Notes: generated from the sequence alone by a model not told the origin. Shown: positions 47,423-56,202, numbered from the stretch's first letter. The stretch: 64,000 bases of DNA from Ottowia thiooxydans DSM 14619 (GCF_000422885.1 NZ_AUGX01000010.1:186001-250000); one strand, 5' to 3'. Translations and numbers: made by a program.

Positions 47423-48598
47423 ATGGAACAACCACAGTCCTCACGCAGCGTCTCTCTGCTGGAATCACTCGTTTCGTTTCCCTCGGTATCGCTGAAACCC
47501 AATATCGGGCTAATCGAGAAAGTCGAAGAGATCCTGGCGCAAGCCGGCATCGAATCCATTCGCGCGCCTGACCCCCAGGATCCGAGCCGAACCAACCTCT
47601 TTGCCACAGTCGGGCCGCAGGGAATTCCTGGTGTGATGCTTTCCGGTCATACGGATGTGGTTCCAGTAGAAGGCCAACCCTGGACTTCACCGCCATTCGA
47701 AGTCACACATAAGAATGGTCGGCTTTATGGGCGTGGCACGGCTGACATGAAAGGCTTCGTCGCCTGCGCCGTCACGGCCATGGTGGATGCCGCCAGCCGT
47801 CCACTCAAGCGCCCTCTGCAACTGGCGCTTTCTTTCGACGAAGAAATTGGCTGCGTCGGTGTGCGACATCTGTTGCGCCGGCTCGAGAGCACCCTGCCCG
47901 CCCCATACCTTTGCATCATCGGTGAGCCCACTCTGATGCGCATAGGAACCGGCCATAAAGGCAAGGCCGCCTACCGCGCCATCTGTTGCGGCGAGGCCGG
48001 GCATTCAGGCCTGGCACCCCGGTTTACCAATGCGATCCACATGGCAAGCGATTTGGTCGCATCGCTGCGAGATGTGCAACGCGAACTTTCCGAAAGCGGC
48101 CCGCGCGAGGAAGGTTACGGAGTCCCGTACTCCACGGTACACGTAGGCACCATCCATGGCGGGAAGGCCCTTAATATCGTGCCCTCTGAGTGCGAGCTGG
48201 GCTTCGAGATCCGCAACGTTTCTTTAGATCAACCAAAGCAGATATTGGCCAGGATTCTGGAACGCCTGGCTGAGCGCGTGAAGCAGGAGGCTATGAATCC
48301 TGAAGCGCCCCCCCCACACATCCAACTGGTCAACAGCTACCCCAGCCTGGACACCGCTCCGGACTCTCCAGCCGTCAGTCTGCTTGCCTCGTTACTGCCG
48401 CCAGGCACGCCATGCACCAAGGTAGATTACGGAAGCGAAGGCGGTTTGTTTAAGCAAAGCTGGAACCAGACCCCGGTGTTGGTCTGCGGGCCGGGCAGCA
48501 TTGAGGTGGCACACAAGGCCGACGAATACGTGGAACTCTCGCAGATCGAGGCCTGCGACCGGATGCTGCAGGGTCTCGTCGATTATCTTTGCGCGTAA
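47423..48598 (+). CDS. M20 family deacylase (ArgE-like)
   Basis: 391 residues from ATG 47423, preceded by GAGGAAAA as a ribosome binding site. It is a zinc-dependent M20 hydrolase, with the metal and catalytic motif SGHTDVVPVEGQPW near 76, GRGTADMKGFVACA near 108 and FDEEIGCVGVRHL near 140. It is closest in pattern to acetylornithine deacetylase, but in this cluster it more likely removes an acyl or amide group from the imported compound. Confidence 0.9.
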   Translation: MEQPQSSRSVSLLESLVSFPSVSLKPNIGLIEKVEEILAQAGIESIRAPDPQDPSRTNLFATVGPQGIPGVMLSGHTDVVPVEGQPWTSPPFEVTHKNGRLYGRGTADMKGFVACAVTAMVDAASRPLKRPLQLALSFDEEIGCVGVRHLLRRLESTLPAPYLCIIGEPTLMRIGTGHKGKAAYRAICCGEAGHSGLAPRFTNAIHMASDLVASLRDVQRELSESGPREEGYGVPYSTVHVGTIHGGKALNIVPSECELGFEIRNVSLDQPKQILARILERLAERVKQEAMNPEAPPPHIQLVNSYPSLDTAPDSPAVSLLASLLPPGTPCTKVDYGSEGGLFKQSWNQTPVLVCGPGSIEVAHKADEYVELSQIEACDRMLQGLVDYLCA

Positions 48599-48630
48599 AC
48601 AAGAGTTAGCGCAAGAAAATCCAACAGGAA

Positions 48631-48661
48631 AAGCTGCCAAGTCTTTGGAACTTGGCAGCTT
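48631..48661. terminator. Bidirectional-type hairpin between convergent genes
   Basis: Perfect 12-bp stem AAGCTGCCAAGT and ACTTGGCAGCTT with a 7-nt loop, 33 bp after the ArgE-like stop. On the minus strand TTTTCC follows, so it could also end transcription from the monooxygenase gene. Confidence 0.7.
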
Positions 48662-48754
48662 GGTCAGCAGGCGAGCACCTTGATGAGCCCCTGCCCCGTG
48701 AAGCCTGAATTTTTCGTTCGCCCTGGACAGAGCCTAACCCCTTCGACCTCAACC

Positions 48755-48820
48755 AATCCGTTCGCGCTGAGCCTGTCGAAGCGTTGCGCAGAGCTTCGAC
48801 AGGCTCAGCCCGAACGGATT
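48755..48820. repeat. Dispersed palindromic element with 28-bp arms
   Basis: Left arm 48755-48782 and right arm 48793-48820 are complementary at 27 of 28 positions around GTTGCGCAGA. Each arm carries the TGAGCCTGTCGAAGC core found widely in bacterial intergenic DNA. Degenerate copies lie at 37135 and 21722. The surrounding 48662-48881 stretch has no gene. Confidence 0.85.
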
Positions 48821-48881
48821 TATTGCTTGACCGAAACCATGGAATCCCAGGGCGAACGGTCAATACATCACCGTACCCGGA

Positions 48882-50135
48882 TCAATAAGATTTGGTGTAG
48901 GACATATAGCCGTTCTGGAGCACGATATGGTCAGCGACGTATTTCGCGTCATGCCACACGCCATAGATAAAAGAAGATGCTCGGTTGACCAGGTTCGGTA
49001 ATCCCAGGAAATAGATTCCGCTTTCGGCGGAGATCCCACGTTTGTGGAAAGGCTCGCCTTTTTCGTTGAAGGCATTGACCTTCAGCCAGCTGTAGTCAAA
49101 CTTAAAGCCTGTTGCCCAAAGAATGGTCGTAATTCCGGCAGCACCAAGGTCAAGGTTCAGGATCGGCTCGCTGAGGCAGTCTGGGTCGGGGAGCAACTCC
49201 CAAGCTTCAGGCTCGGGCGGAAACGGCAAACCGTTCTGTTCAATATAGGCGTCGGCCTCGCGCAGCACGTCGAAGTAGGCTTGGTCACCGTCGGCCACAT
49301 TTTTTGCCAATCCTTCTTCAAACTCCATGACGCCGTCGCGGTAGGATTTTGTCAGGCCAACCAACGTAATGCCCGCGTGGGCCAGACGGCGAAAATCCAC
49401 TGTCTTGCCGCCTTCATAGCCGCTGACTGCGAAGGCAACATGCTCTTTCTTGGGCCTGATCTTCACTTCATCCCACAATCCAAGCGCACCCAGCCACCAG
49501 CAGTAGTCGCGGCCACGATAAGAACGTGGTGGCCGGTAATGCTCGCCTACCGAAAGGAAAACCGTTTTACCGGCCTTGCGCAATTCCTCCGCGATCTGTG
49601 AGCCGGATGCTCCTGCCCCCACCACCAGCACAGCGCCCTCGGCCAATTGGCCCGGGTTTTTATAAGTCGAGGAATGCAGTTGCTGGAGGCCGCTGCTTTC
49701 AGGAACGATCTTTGGATAAGCCGGAGTCTGGAAAGGGCCGGTGGCTGTTACGACATTGGCCGCCTCAATCACGCCGGCTGACGTCGTCACCCTGAAGCCC
49801 GGCCTACCCGGAAGGCGTTCGACTTGCGTCACCTCCACCCCTGTCCGCACCGGCGCCTCAATCATCTTGGCGTAGTCCTCGAAATACTGGGCCACGCGTT
49901 CCTTGGGCGGAAAGGTCTCCGGCGAGATACCGCTGAATTTGAGTGCCGGAAAGCGATCGTGCCAGGCGGGCCCGTTGGCCACCAGGGAATCCCAGCGCTC
50001 CGAGCGCCAACGCTCCGCAATCCGATGGCGCTCCAGCACGATATGCGGCACGTCCATCTGCGAAAGGTGTTCACTCATCGCTATTCCGGCCTGGCCAGCA
50101 CCAACCACGACGGTATTGATTTTTTCCACTGACAT
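48882..50135 (-). CDS. Flavin-containing monooxygenase-like NAD(P)/FAD oxidoreductase
   Basis: 417 residues. FAD-binding GAGQAG at residues 12-17, an NADPH-binding GAGASG near 173 and the ATG-type motif ILWATGFKFDY near 355. This is the flavoprotein monooxygenase architecture of YUCCA-like and bacterial FMO proteins; the strict FMO fingerprint FxGxxxHxxxY is only partly present. It likely N- or C-oxygenates the imported substrate. It is divergent from the transporter ATPase gene. Confidence 0.88.
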   Translation of the reverse strand: MSVEKINTVVVGAGQAGIAMSEHLSQMDVPHIVLERHRIAERWRSERWDSLVANGPAWHDRFPALKFSGISPETFPPKERVAQYFEDYAKMIEAPVRTGVEVTQVERLPGRPGFRVTTSAGVIEAANVVTATGPFQTPAYPKIVPESSGLQQLHSSTYKNPGQLAEGAVLVVGAGASGSQIAEELRKAGKTVFLSVGEHYRPPRSYRGRDYCWWLGALGLWDEVKIRPKKEHVAFAVSGYEGGKTVDFRRLAHAGITLVGLTKSYRDGVMEFEEGLAKNVADGDQAYFDVLREADAYIEQNGLPFPPEPEAWELLPDPDCLSEPILNLDLGAAGITTILWATGFKFDYSWLKVNAFNEKGEPFHKRGISAESGIYFLGLPNLVNRASSFIYGVWHDAKYVADHIVLQNGYMSYTKSY

Positions 50136-50636
50136 TTGCGTTTCCTAAAGATAATCTCGACCGGGTACGGTCCGTCATTGCCAAGCAAAACGGAGTGCCG
50201 ATATACCCGTCATCGATGGCGACAAGTTTGGGCACGCCAACGAGGTTTGGAAATCTGGTTTTTCGAACTCAGCACTTAGGAAAAAACAAAGCGCTGTGAT
50301 GGAGACATCGGTTTGGCGACTGCGCGCTTTCAACAAAATCTCGGGTCACCCCTGGTTTGCCTATGTCCACCGAGGCGTTTCATGGGTGCAGCCTGGCCGC
50401 GAGGAACTTGATCTGAGGTCGTCGCCAGCCAGAGAACAGGCGTCACTAACACCTGGCAATGGCTATTTCGTTTTTTCCGAGGGGTCGCATCAATTTCTGC
50501 AAAGATCAAACGACAGCCGTTTGCCGTATCGTCTCAGCCAAGAACAGACTCATGACCAGAGCGGCCCAGCGCGATGGAACGGATCTTCGCCTTGAGTCCA
50601 TTGGCACCCAGCAAGCCCCTTATTGATCGCGTAAAC
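50136..50636. other. Divergent intergenic region before transporter ATPase
   Basis: About 500 bp between the monooxygenase start and the preferred ATPase start at 50637. An open stretch from 50296 to 50595 lacks any recognisable protein character and is not called. An upstream ATG at 50574 in frame with the ATPase would lengthen it by 21 residues. No clear promoter box was assigned. Confidence 0.5.
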
Positions 50637-51830
50637 ATGAACGTATCCAACGAGCCTGCATCGCAGCAAAACCTGTCTAGTTCTGAGGTCGATGTCGCAG
50701 TCAGCCTGCAAGGCGTGGGCAAGAAATACCACGATCAGATCGTGTTGCACGAACTATCGTTGGATATCAGCCGGGGCGAGTTCCTCACTTTGCTGGGCCC
50801 CTCGGGCTGCGGCAAGACGACGCTTCTCAATCTGATCGCCGGTTTTGCGGAAGCTGACTCTGGTGAAATCTTCGTCGACGGCCAACCGATCACCAGCGAA
50901 CCCCCGCATAAGCGGCAGATCGGCATTGTGTTTCAGAACTACGCGCTGTTCCCCCACATGACGGTGGAGCACAACATCGGCTATGGCCTGCGCATGCGCC
51001 GCATACCCAAGGAGGAAGTCGCGCGACGCGTGAAAGATGCCATGGCCATGGTCAAGCTCGACGGGCTGGGGCACCGCAAGCCGAGGGAGCTCTCCGGCGG
51101 CCAGCAACAACGAGTGGCCCTGGCGCGAGCACTCATCATTCAGCCCAAGGTATTACTGCTTGATGAGCCATTTTCTGCGTTGGACAAAAGCCTGCGCGGC
51201 TCCATGCAGGTCGAGATCAGAGAAATCCAGCGCAGGCTCGGCCTCACCACCGTGTTCGTTACCCATGATCAGGGCGAGGCACTGGCCATGTCCGACCGCA
51301 TTGCGGTGATGTCCAGCGGGGTTATCCGCCAAATCGCTTCGCCAGCGGAGCTATATCAGAACCCAAGTGACCCCTTCGTGGCGTCCTTTCTGGGCGACGT
51401 CAATATCCTGCCAGCCCATTACCACGGCAAAGTTGCCACGGACATCCAACTGCGCCTGGGGTCTGGCCTGCTCAATGTGCCGCAGGACCGCCTGCCGCAG
51501 GACCGCCTGCCGCAGGACCGCCTGCCGCAGGAACGCCTCACGAAGGCGGCGCACGAAGGCCAGCGGCTGGACGTCTACGTGCGGCCCGAACACATCACTC
51601 TGGAGAACCTTCATTCCGGTTCAGTGCTGAGCGGCACCGTCATCAACCACGTCTTCCAGGGGGACCACATTAATACCTACGTCGATGTGGCCATTCCCCC
51701 GATGACGACCCGCCATATTGTCACCGTTCGCAGTGCAGGGCCGGGAGCCATGCAGCAATGGCCGATTGGTTCGGTCGCTGGACTCGCCCTCCCCAATGAA
51801 GGGGTCAGCATTTTTTCCCCACCGAAGTGA
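50637..51830 (+). CDS. ABC transporter ATP-binding protein (PotA-like)
   Basis: 397 residues from ATG 50637. Walker A GPSGCGKTT near residue 55, Q-loop FQNYALFP, signature LSGGQQQRVALARAL, Walker B VLLLDEPFSALD and the H-loop in TVFVTHDQGEA are all intact. The C-terminal region is a TOBE-like regulatory domain interrupted by PQDRLPQDRLPQDRLPQERL, coded by four 15-bp repeats. It belongs functionally with the permeases and binding protein at 42-45 kb, though it is on the opposite strand 5.7 kb away. Confidence 0.92.
   Translation: MNVSNEPASQQNLSSSEVDVAVSLQGVGKKYHDQIVLHELSLDISRGEFLTLLGPSGCGKTTLLNLIAGFAEADSGEIFVDGQPITSEPPHKRQIGIVFQNYALFPHMTVEHNIGYGLRMRRIPKEEVARRVKDAMAMVKLDGLGHRKPRELSGGQQQRVALARALIIQPKVLLLDEPFSALDKSLRGSMQVEIREIQRRLGLTTVFVTHDQGEALAMSDRIAVMSSGVIRQIASPAELYQNPSDPFVASFLGDVNILPAHYHGKVATDIQLRLGSGLLNVPQDRLPQDRLPQDRLPQERLTKAAHEGQRLDVYVRPEHITLENLHSGSVLSGTVINHVFQGDHINTYVDVAIPPMTTRHIVTVRSAGPGAMQQWPIGSVAGLALPNEGVSIFSPPK
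51480..51539 (+). repeat. Four tandem 15-bp repeats inside the ATPase gene
   Basis: Copies at 51480, 51495 and 51510 are identical (CCGCAGGACCGCCTG); the fourth at 51525 differs at two bases. They keep the frame, so slippage would change the number of PQDRL units in the C-terminal domain without frameshift. Confidence 0.95.
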
Positions 51831-51846
51831 AGCAGAAAGAACTGAC

Positions 51847-52857
51847 GTGAGCGAAAACTCCTCATCTCGCCCCTCCTCCATGCGTGCCATCATCGCGCGC
51901 GACCCCGGCAACGCGAGTGTACTGACGATGGCAGACCGCCCCGTGCCGGAGCCAGCAGCGGGTGAAGTCCTGCTACGTGTGCTGGCCGCCGGCATCAACC
52001 GCCCCGACATCATGCAGCGCCAGGGCATCTCAAAACCTGCTCCCGGCGTCACCGATGTGCTGGGACTGGAAGTGTGCGGCGAAGTAGTCGCCTGTGGCCC
52101 CGGCGTCGAAGAGTCGCTCCTCGGCCGGCGGCTCATGAGCCTTGTTCCCGGCGGCGGCTACGCGCCTTGGTGCGTGGCGGCGGTCGATCATTCATTTCTG
52201 GTGCCCGCGGGCCTCTCCGACATAGAGGCCGCCGCATTGCCAGAAGGGCTTTTTACCGTCTGGCACAACCTGTTCGAACTAGGTCGATTGCGCATGGGAG
52301 AGACCGTGCTGGTCCACGGCGCCGCTGGCGGCATTGGCACCTTGGCTATCCAGATGGCCCATGCAGCCGGCGCCACCGTGATCGCAACCGCTAGCGATGA
52401 GACCCGCTTTGCCGAACTGAACGCACTGGGAGCGGATGCCGCGATTTGCTGGCCCACCACCGACTTCGTACAAGCCTGCCTGGACTACACCGAAGGGCGA
52501 GGCGCCGACGTGGTCCTTGACGTGGTCGGTGGTGATTACGTCCGTCGCAACCTGCAAGCCATGGCTTTCGGCGGTCGCCACGTGAGCCTGTCGTTCATGC
52601 AAGGCTCCGCTGTGCAGGTTGAGCTACTCACGCTCATGCAGCGACAGCTCAGCCTGCATTCATCGACCATGCGCCCCCAGACCCGCCAAGAGAAAACCCG
52701 CATGGCCCAACGGATCGGCCATCATGTCATGCCGCTGATCAAGCGCGGACGGATTAAGCCACGAGTTCACCGCACGTTTTCGTTGGAAGACGCGGCCGCC
52801 TCGCATGAGATGCTGGAAAGCGGCAAGGTTTTCGGCAAACTGGTTTTAACCCCATGA
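51847..52857 (+). CDS. Zinc-independent quinone oxidoreductase-like MDR protein
   Basis: 336 residues from GTG 51847; ATG 51880 is an alternative, and neither has a strong ribosome binding site. MDR fold with the NADPH-binding VHGAAGGIGTLAIQMAHAAG and the QOR/PIG3-like features INRPDIMQRQG and LPEGLFTVWHNLFELGRL. No zinc ligands are apparent. It reduces a quinone or activated double bond. It overlaps the GST gene by 4 nt. Confidence 0.88.
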   Translation: MSENSSSRPSSMRAIIARDPGNASVLTMADRPVPEPAAGEVLLRVLAAGINRPDIMQRQGISKPAPGVTDVLGLEVCGEVVACGPGVEESLLGRRLMSLVPGGGYAPWCVAAVDHSFLVPAGLSDIEAAALPEGLFTVWHNLFELGRLRMGETVLVHGAAGGIGTLAIQMAHAAGATVIATASDETRFAELNALGADAAICWPTTDFVQACLDYTEGRGADVVLDVVGGDYVRRNLQAMAFGGRHVSLSFMQGSAVQVELLTLMQRQLSLHSSTMRPQTRQEKTRMAQRIGHHVMPLIKRGRIKPRVHRTFSLEDAAASHEMLESGKVFGKLVLTP

Positions 52858-53471
52858 AAATTCTCTTCGCCCCCACCTCGCCCTTCGTGCGCAAGGTCAT
52901 GGTCTGCGCGCATCTGACCGGCCAGACGGATGAGATCGAGAAACTCGACAGCGCTGCGCACCCGGTTCGCCGCGACCCTAGAATTGCCGCCCACAACCCG
53001 CTGGCCAAGGTGCCCACACTGATTCTGGACAACGGCAATTCTCTCTACGACAGCCGGGTGATCTGCGAGTATTTGGCCGATCGCGCCGGCGCAAGCTACC
53101 TCTTTCCGGCTGCAGGCCCCGAGCGGTGGACCGCCTTGACCCGCCAGTCCTTGGGAGATGGAATGCTGGATGCGGCGTTGCTGGCCCGCTATGAGCGGAC
53201 GGCACGCCCGCTCGAATTCCAATGGGACACCTGGCGAGACGCACTTTTGAACAAGGTCGAAGCCGGCCTGGATGCGATCGACGCCATGGCATCCGAGCTG
53301 GTTCTGGAAAAGCCAAGCATTGGCGAGATCACCATAGCTTGCGCATTGGGATATCTGGATTTTCGGTTCCCTGAATTCGACTGGCGCGCCCGGCACGATC
53401 AAGCGGCACGCTGGAACGACGCCTTTCAAACACTACCGGCCTTGCAGGCTACTCGCCCCTACGAAAGCTGA
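52854..53471 (+). CDS. Glutathione S-transferase family protein
   Basis: 205 residues. N-terminal thioredoxin-like domain with TSPFVRKVMV (Ser likely contacting glutathione), NPLAKVPTLIL with the cis-Pro and YDSRVICEYL. The helical C-terminal domain follows. In a catabolic operon a GST often isomerises or conjugates a pathway intermediate. Coupled to the MDR gene (ATGA) and 5 bp before the AroQ-like gene. Confidence 0.9.
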   Translation: MKILFAPTSPFVRKVMVCAHLTGQTDEIEKLDSAAHPVRRDPRIAAHNPLAKVPTLILDNGNSLYDSRVICEYLADRAGASYLFPAAGPERWTALTRQSLGDGMLDAALLARYERTARPLEFQWDTWRDALLNKVEAGLDAIDAMASELVLEKPSIGEITIACALGYLDFRFPEFDWRARHDQAARWNDAFQTLPALQATRPYES

Positions 53472-53476
53472 AACTC

Positions 53477-53926
53477 ATGAGCGACCTCACCATATGGTTC
53501 CTGAACGGACCCAACGCCAACCTCTACGGCCTGGATGCCAACAAAACATATGGAACTGACAGCTTTCCTGTACTGCAGTCGCGCTGCGAACAAAAAGCGG
53601 CCTCACTGAACGCCGAGTTCCGGTTCCTTCAATCGAATTACGAAGGTCAGCTAATCGACTGGATTCAGGAAGCGCGCGGTGTGGCCGACGGCATCATCAT
53701 CAATGCGGCGGGTTTGACTTACACCTCGATCCCTATCCTCGATGCCTTGATGTCTTTCCCAGGCAAGATCATCGAGGCCCATATGAGCAATATCTGGAAG
53801 CGCGAGCCTTTCCGCCATCACTCCTACATCTCCAAAGTAGCCGATGGCCTTATCGCCGGCCTGGGCGGCGATGGTTATGAACTGGCCATCCAGGCCATCG
53901 CCGACCTGGTACGCAAAAGCAGATAG
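53477..53926 (+). CDS. Type II dehydroquinase-like protein, catalytic Arg missing
   Basis: 149 residues, the full length of type II 3-dehydroquinate dehydratases, with the fold motifs FLNGPNANLYG, SNYEGQLIDWIQEA, IINAAGLTYTSIPILDALMS and EAHMSNIWKREPFRHHSY. The active-site Tyr25, Asn76, His102, Glu100 and Arg113 equivalents are kept. The essential Arg of the N-terminal loop (GRRE in M. tuberculosis) is Leu19-Asp20 here, and His of LTHTS is Tyr82. It is thus unlikely to be a normal shikimate-pathway enzyme and may act on another cyclic hydroxy-acid or have lost activity. Confidence 0.88.
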   Translation: MSDLTIWFLNGPNANLYGLDANKTYGTDSFPVLQSRCEQKAASLNAEFRFLQSNYEGQLIDWIQEARGVADGIIINAAGLTYTSIPILDALMSFPGKIIEAHMSNIWKREPFRHHSYISKVADGLIAGLGGDGYELAIQAIADLVRKSR

Positions 53927-53934
53927 GCTGGCTG

Positions 53935-54891
53935 ATGACGACTCTGCAAAGCCCCCCCTTGGGCGCCTTGGCCTTCTACAGCGACTTCGACGATTTCGAA
54001 ACCTGGAAGCGTGCTCTCCAGGCGCAACTGCCTGATCTGAAAATCGTGCATGCAAGCGCGATAGAAAACCCGAAAGAGATTTCCTATGCGCTGGTTTGGA
54101 AACCGCCGGCGCGCTTTTTCGATCGCATGGAGAACCTGAGGCTTATCGTGAATCTGGGCGCCGGAGTAGATTCATTGGTGAAGCGAGATGATTTACCAGC
54201 AGGTATTCCCATCACCCGGATTACAGACCCCCAGATGGCGCGGATGATGGCGGGCTACGTGTTGTTTTCAGTACTTCGGCATGCCCGGGACATTCCCTTC
54301 TTCGAGCAAGCTCAGCGGCTGGGGAAATGGGCGTACAAACACCCCCGCTCACCCGATGAGATCACGGTCAGCGTGCTGGGGTTGGGTCAGTTGGGCTCCA
54401 AGGCCGCTTACGAGTTGCAGCGCCAAGGTTTCAGGGTGCTGGGCTGGTCGCGCAGCCCGGCGCAGATAGAAAACGTGGAGTGCCATGCCGGCATGCAAGC
54501 GCTGGATAGCGTCATCGGGCAAGCCGACATTCTCGTCCTCATGCTGCCACACACGCCGCAAACTGCCAATCTGCTCAATCGGGAACGCTTGGAAAAAATG
54601 CGGCCTGGTGCTTCCTTCGTCAATGTGGCCCGTGGAAGCCTGGTCGATCAGGCAGCCTTGGTCGATTTGCTCAAAAGCGGCCATATTGGCGGCGCGACGC
54701 TGGATGTTTTTGAGCGAGAACCACTGCCGGCGGAAGATCCGTTATGGGGCATGCCGAACGTGCTGATTACCCCGCATCTGGCTTCAGTAGCCATTCCCTC
54801 ATCTTCCGCCACGCAGATTGCGGCCAATATCCGGTCCGTTTCGGCAGGCAAGCCGCCAGACAACCTCATCGACCCCTCGCGGGGGTACTAG
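53935..54891 (+). CDS. D-isomer 2-hydroxyacid dehydrogenase (GhrA-like)
   Basis: 318 residues. NAD(P)-binding GLGQLGSKAAYEL near residue 150, catalytic Arg in NVARGSLVDQ, Glu in LDVFEREPLP and His in ITPHLASVAI. The GhrA subgroup reduces glyoxylate and hydroxypyruvate. It ends the 50.6-54.9 kb operon, 8 bp after the AroQ-like gene. The stop codon lies within three 10-bp tandem repeats. Confidence 0.9.
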   Translation: MTTLQSPPLGALAFYSDFDDFETWKRALQAQLPDLKIVHASAIENPKEISYALVWKPPARFFDRMENLRLIVNLGAGVDSLVKRDDLPAGIPITRITDPQMARMMAGYVLFSVLRHARDIPFFEQAQRLGKWAYKHPRSPDEITVSVLGLGQLGSKAAYELQRQGFRVLGWSRSPAQIENVECHAGMQALDSVIGQADILVLMLPHTPQTANLLNRERLEKMRPGASFVNVARGSLVDQAALVDLLKSGHIGGATLDVFEREPLPAEDPLWGMPNVLITPHLASVAIPSSSATQIAANIRSVSAGKPPDNLIDPSRGY

Positions 54892-54910
54892 GGAGTACTA
54901 GGGGGTACTA
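54881..54910. repeat. Three tandem 10-bp repeats across a stop codon
   Basis: GGGGGTACTA, GGGAGTACTA, GGGGGTACTA. The dehydrogenase stop TAG (54889-54891) spans the first junction. Confidence 0.9.
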
Positions 54911-54961
54911 GAGCGTGTGACGATCCATCCGGGCTCGCGCATGGATCGTCAATGAAGGCAT

Positions 54962-55411
54962 TCAACCGGGAGAGCGGAGCTGCTCTAAAACTGCTTTAAG
55001 CTCTTGAGGAAGCGGCACAGGCCGGCGTGTTTCGCGATCTACATAGACATGCACGAAATGACCTTTGGCTGCGGTCATTTCAGCGCCTTGAGCGAACAAC
55101 CCAACTTCGTAGCGCACACTGGAAGAACCAATGTGCCCCACGCGAATGCCTGCCTCCACCGTCTGCGGGAATGACAGCGGTGCGAAGTACTGACATTGTG
55201 TTTCGATCACGAAGCCTATGGTGCTCCCGTTTTCAGTGTCCAGCACACCCTGCTCAATAAGGTGCGCGTTGACCGCAGTATCGAACCAGCTGTAGTAAAT
55301 GACGTTATTGACGTGGCCATACTGATCGTTGTCCATCCACCTGGTGGTGATGGGGCGAAACGCGCGGTATGTCTCACGCAACTCAGGTTGAGGGCGGGCT
55401 GATGCATTCAT
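54962..55411 (-). CDS. Acyl-CoA thioesterase (4HBT family)
   Basis: 149 residues from ATG 55411. Hot-dog fold with the catalytic region TRWMDNDQYGHVNNVIYYSW, where the Asp and the GHVNN motif fit the YbgC/FadM-type 4HBT group. It hydrolyses acyl-CoA esters. It is convergent with the cluster's last gene and shares the 5' sequence of the fragment at 41905-42015. Confidence 0.9.
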   Translation of the reverse strand: MNASARPQPELRETYRAFRPITTRWMDNDQYGHVNNVIYYSWFDTAVNAHLIEQGVLDTENGSTIGFVIETQCQYFAPLSFPQTVEAGIRVGHIGSSSVRYEVGLFAQGAEMTAAKGHFVHVYVDRETRRPVPLPQELKAVLEQLRSPG

Positions 55412-55573
55412 CTTTCCATTTTGCCAGCGCGAGGCTGGGGCGGACTCGCGCATGCCGCAGCGTTCGCTTCCGGATTGGGTGAAAGACCCTGTTTTAGAAA
55501 GGCCCATCTAAAAATGCTGCAGCGCACCAAATACGCTTGCAATCTTTCCTCACTCGCCTAGAATTCATCCACA

Positions 55574-55588
55574 TGCTGCACTGCAACA
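55574..55588 (+). promoter_or_regulatory. Possible PhaR operator before phasin gene
   Basis: TGCTGCACTGCAACA, 60 bp upstream of the phasin start, resembles the TGC-rich sites bound by PhaR repressors at phasin promoters. A related TGCTGCAGCGCACCA lies at 55515-55529. No PhaR gene is in the window. Confidence 0.5.
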
Positions 55589-55647
55589 TAAGAAGTAGTT
55601 CAGAGCGGCAAACCAAGTCCTTTTTTATTTAAAACCTGGAGATTGAT

Positions 55648-56202
55648 ATGCTGACACCTGAACAACTCGTCGCTTCGCAAAAAGCCAACCTGGAAACTCT
55701 GCACGGCTTGACCACCAAGGCCTTCGAAGGCGTTGAGAAACTGGTCGAACTGAACCTGACTGCTGCTAAAGCTGCTCTGTCTGAGTCCGCCAACCACACG
55801 CAAGCTCTGCTGAACGTGAAAGATGCTCAAGAACTGCTGGCTATGCAAGCCAACCTGTTCCAGCCTCTGGCCGAAAAAGCAGCTGCTTACAGCCGTCATC
55901 TGTATGACATCGCTTCGGGCACCAGCGCTGAATTCAGCAAAGCCTTCGAAGGCAAAGTTGCTGAAAGCCAAGCTCAGTTCGCTAGCCTGGTTGAAAACGC
56001 TTCCAAAAATGCACCTGCTGGTTCCGAAACCGCCGTTGCAGTGATGAAAAGCGCTGTAGCTGCTGCCAGCAACGCGTTTGAATCCGTGCAAAAAGCTGTT
56101 AAACAAGCTTCCGACGTCGCTGAAGCCAACTTCAACGCCGTGGCATCCAGCGCCACCAACGCTGCCAAGAGCGCCACTGCTGCTGCCAAGAAAGCTCGTT
56201 AA
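55648..56202 (+). CDS. phaP: Phasin (polyhydroxyalkanoate granule-associated protein)
   Basis: 184 residues, all helical and Ala-rich, with the phasin-family segments [39 protein letters not shown] and [20 protein letters not shown]. The C-terminus is an Ala/Thr-rich tail ending KKAR. It coats PHA storage granules. Codon use (GCT, AAA, GAA preferred) differs from its neighbours and fits very high expression. A good ribosome binding site (GGAG) precedes it. Confidence 0.95.
   Translation: MLTPEQLVASQKANLETLHGLTTKAFEGVEKLVELNLTAAKAALSESANHTQALLNVKDAQELLAMQANLFQPLAEKAAAYSRHLYDIASGTSAEFSKAFEGKVAESQAQFASLVENASKNAPAGSETAVAVMKSAVAAASNAFESVQKAVKQASDVAEANFNAVASSATNAAKSATAAAKKAR

Noticed and set aside
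50296-50595. 99-codon open frame before the transporter ATPase gene.
   Set aside because: No clear ribosome binding site, no recognisable domain, and it runs into the ATPase start region in another frame.
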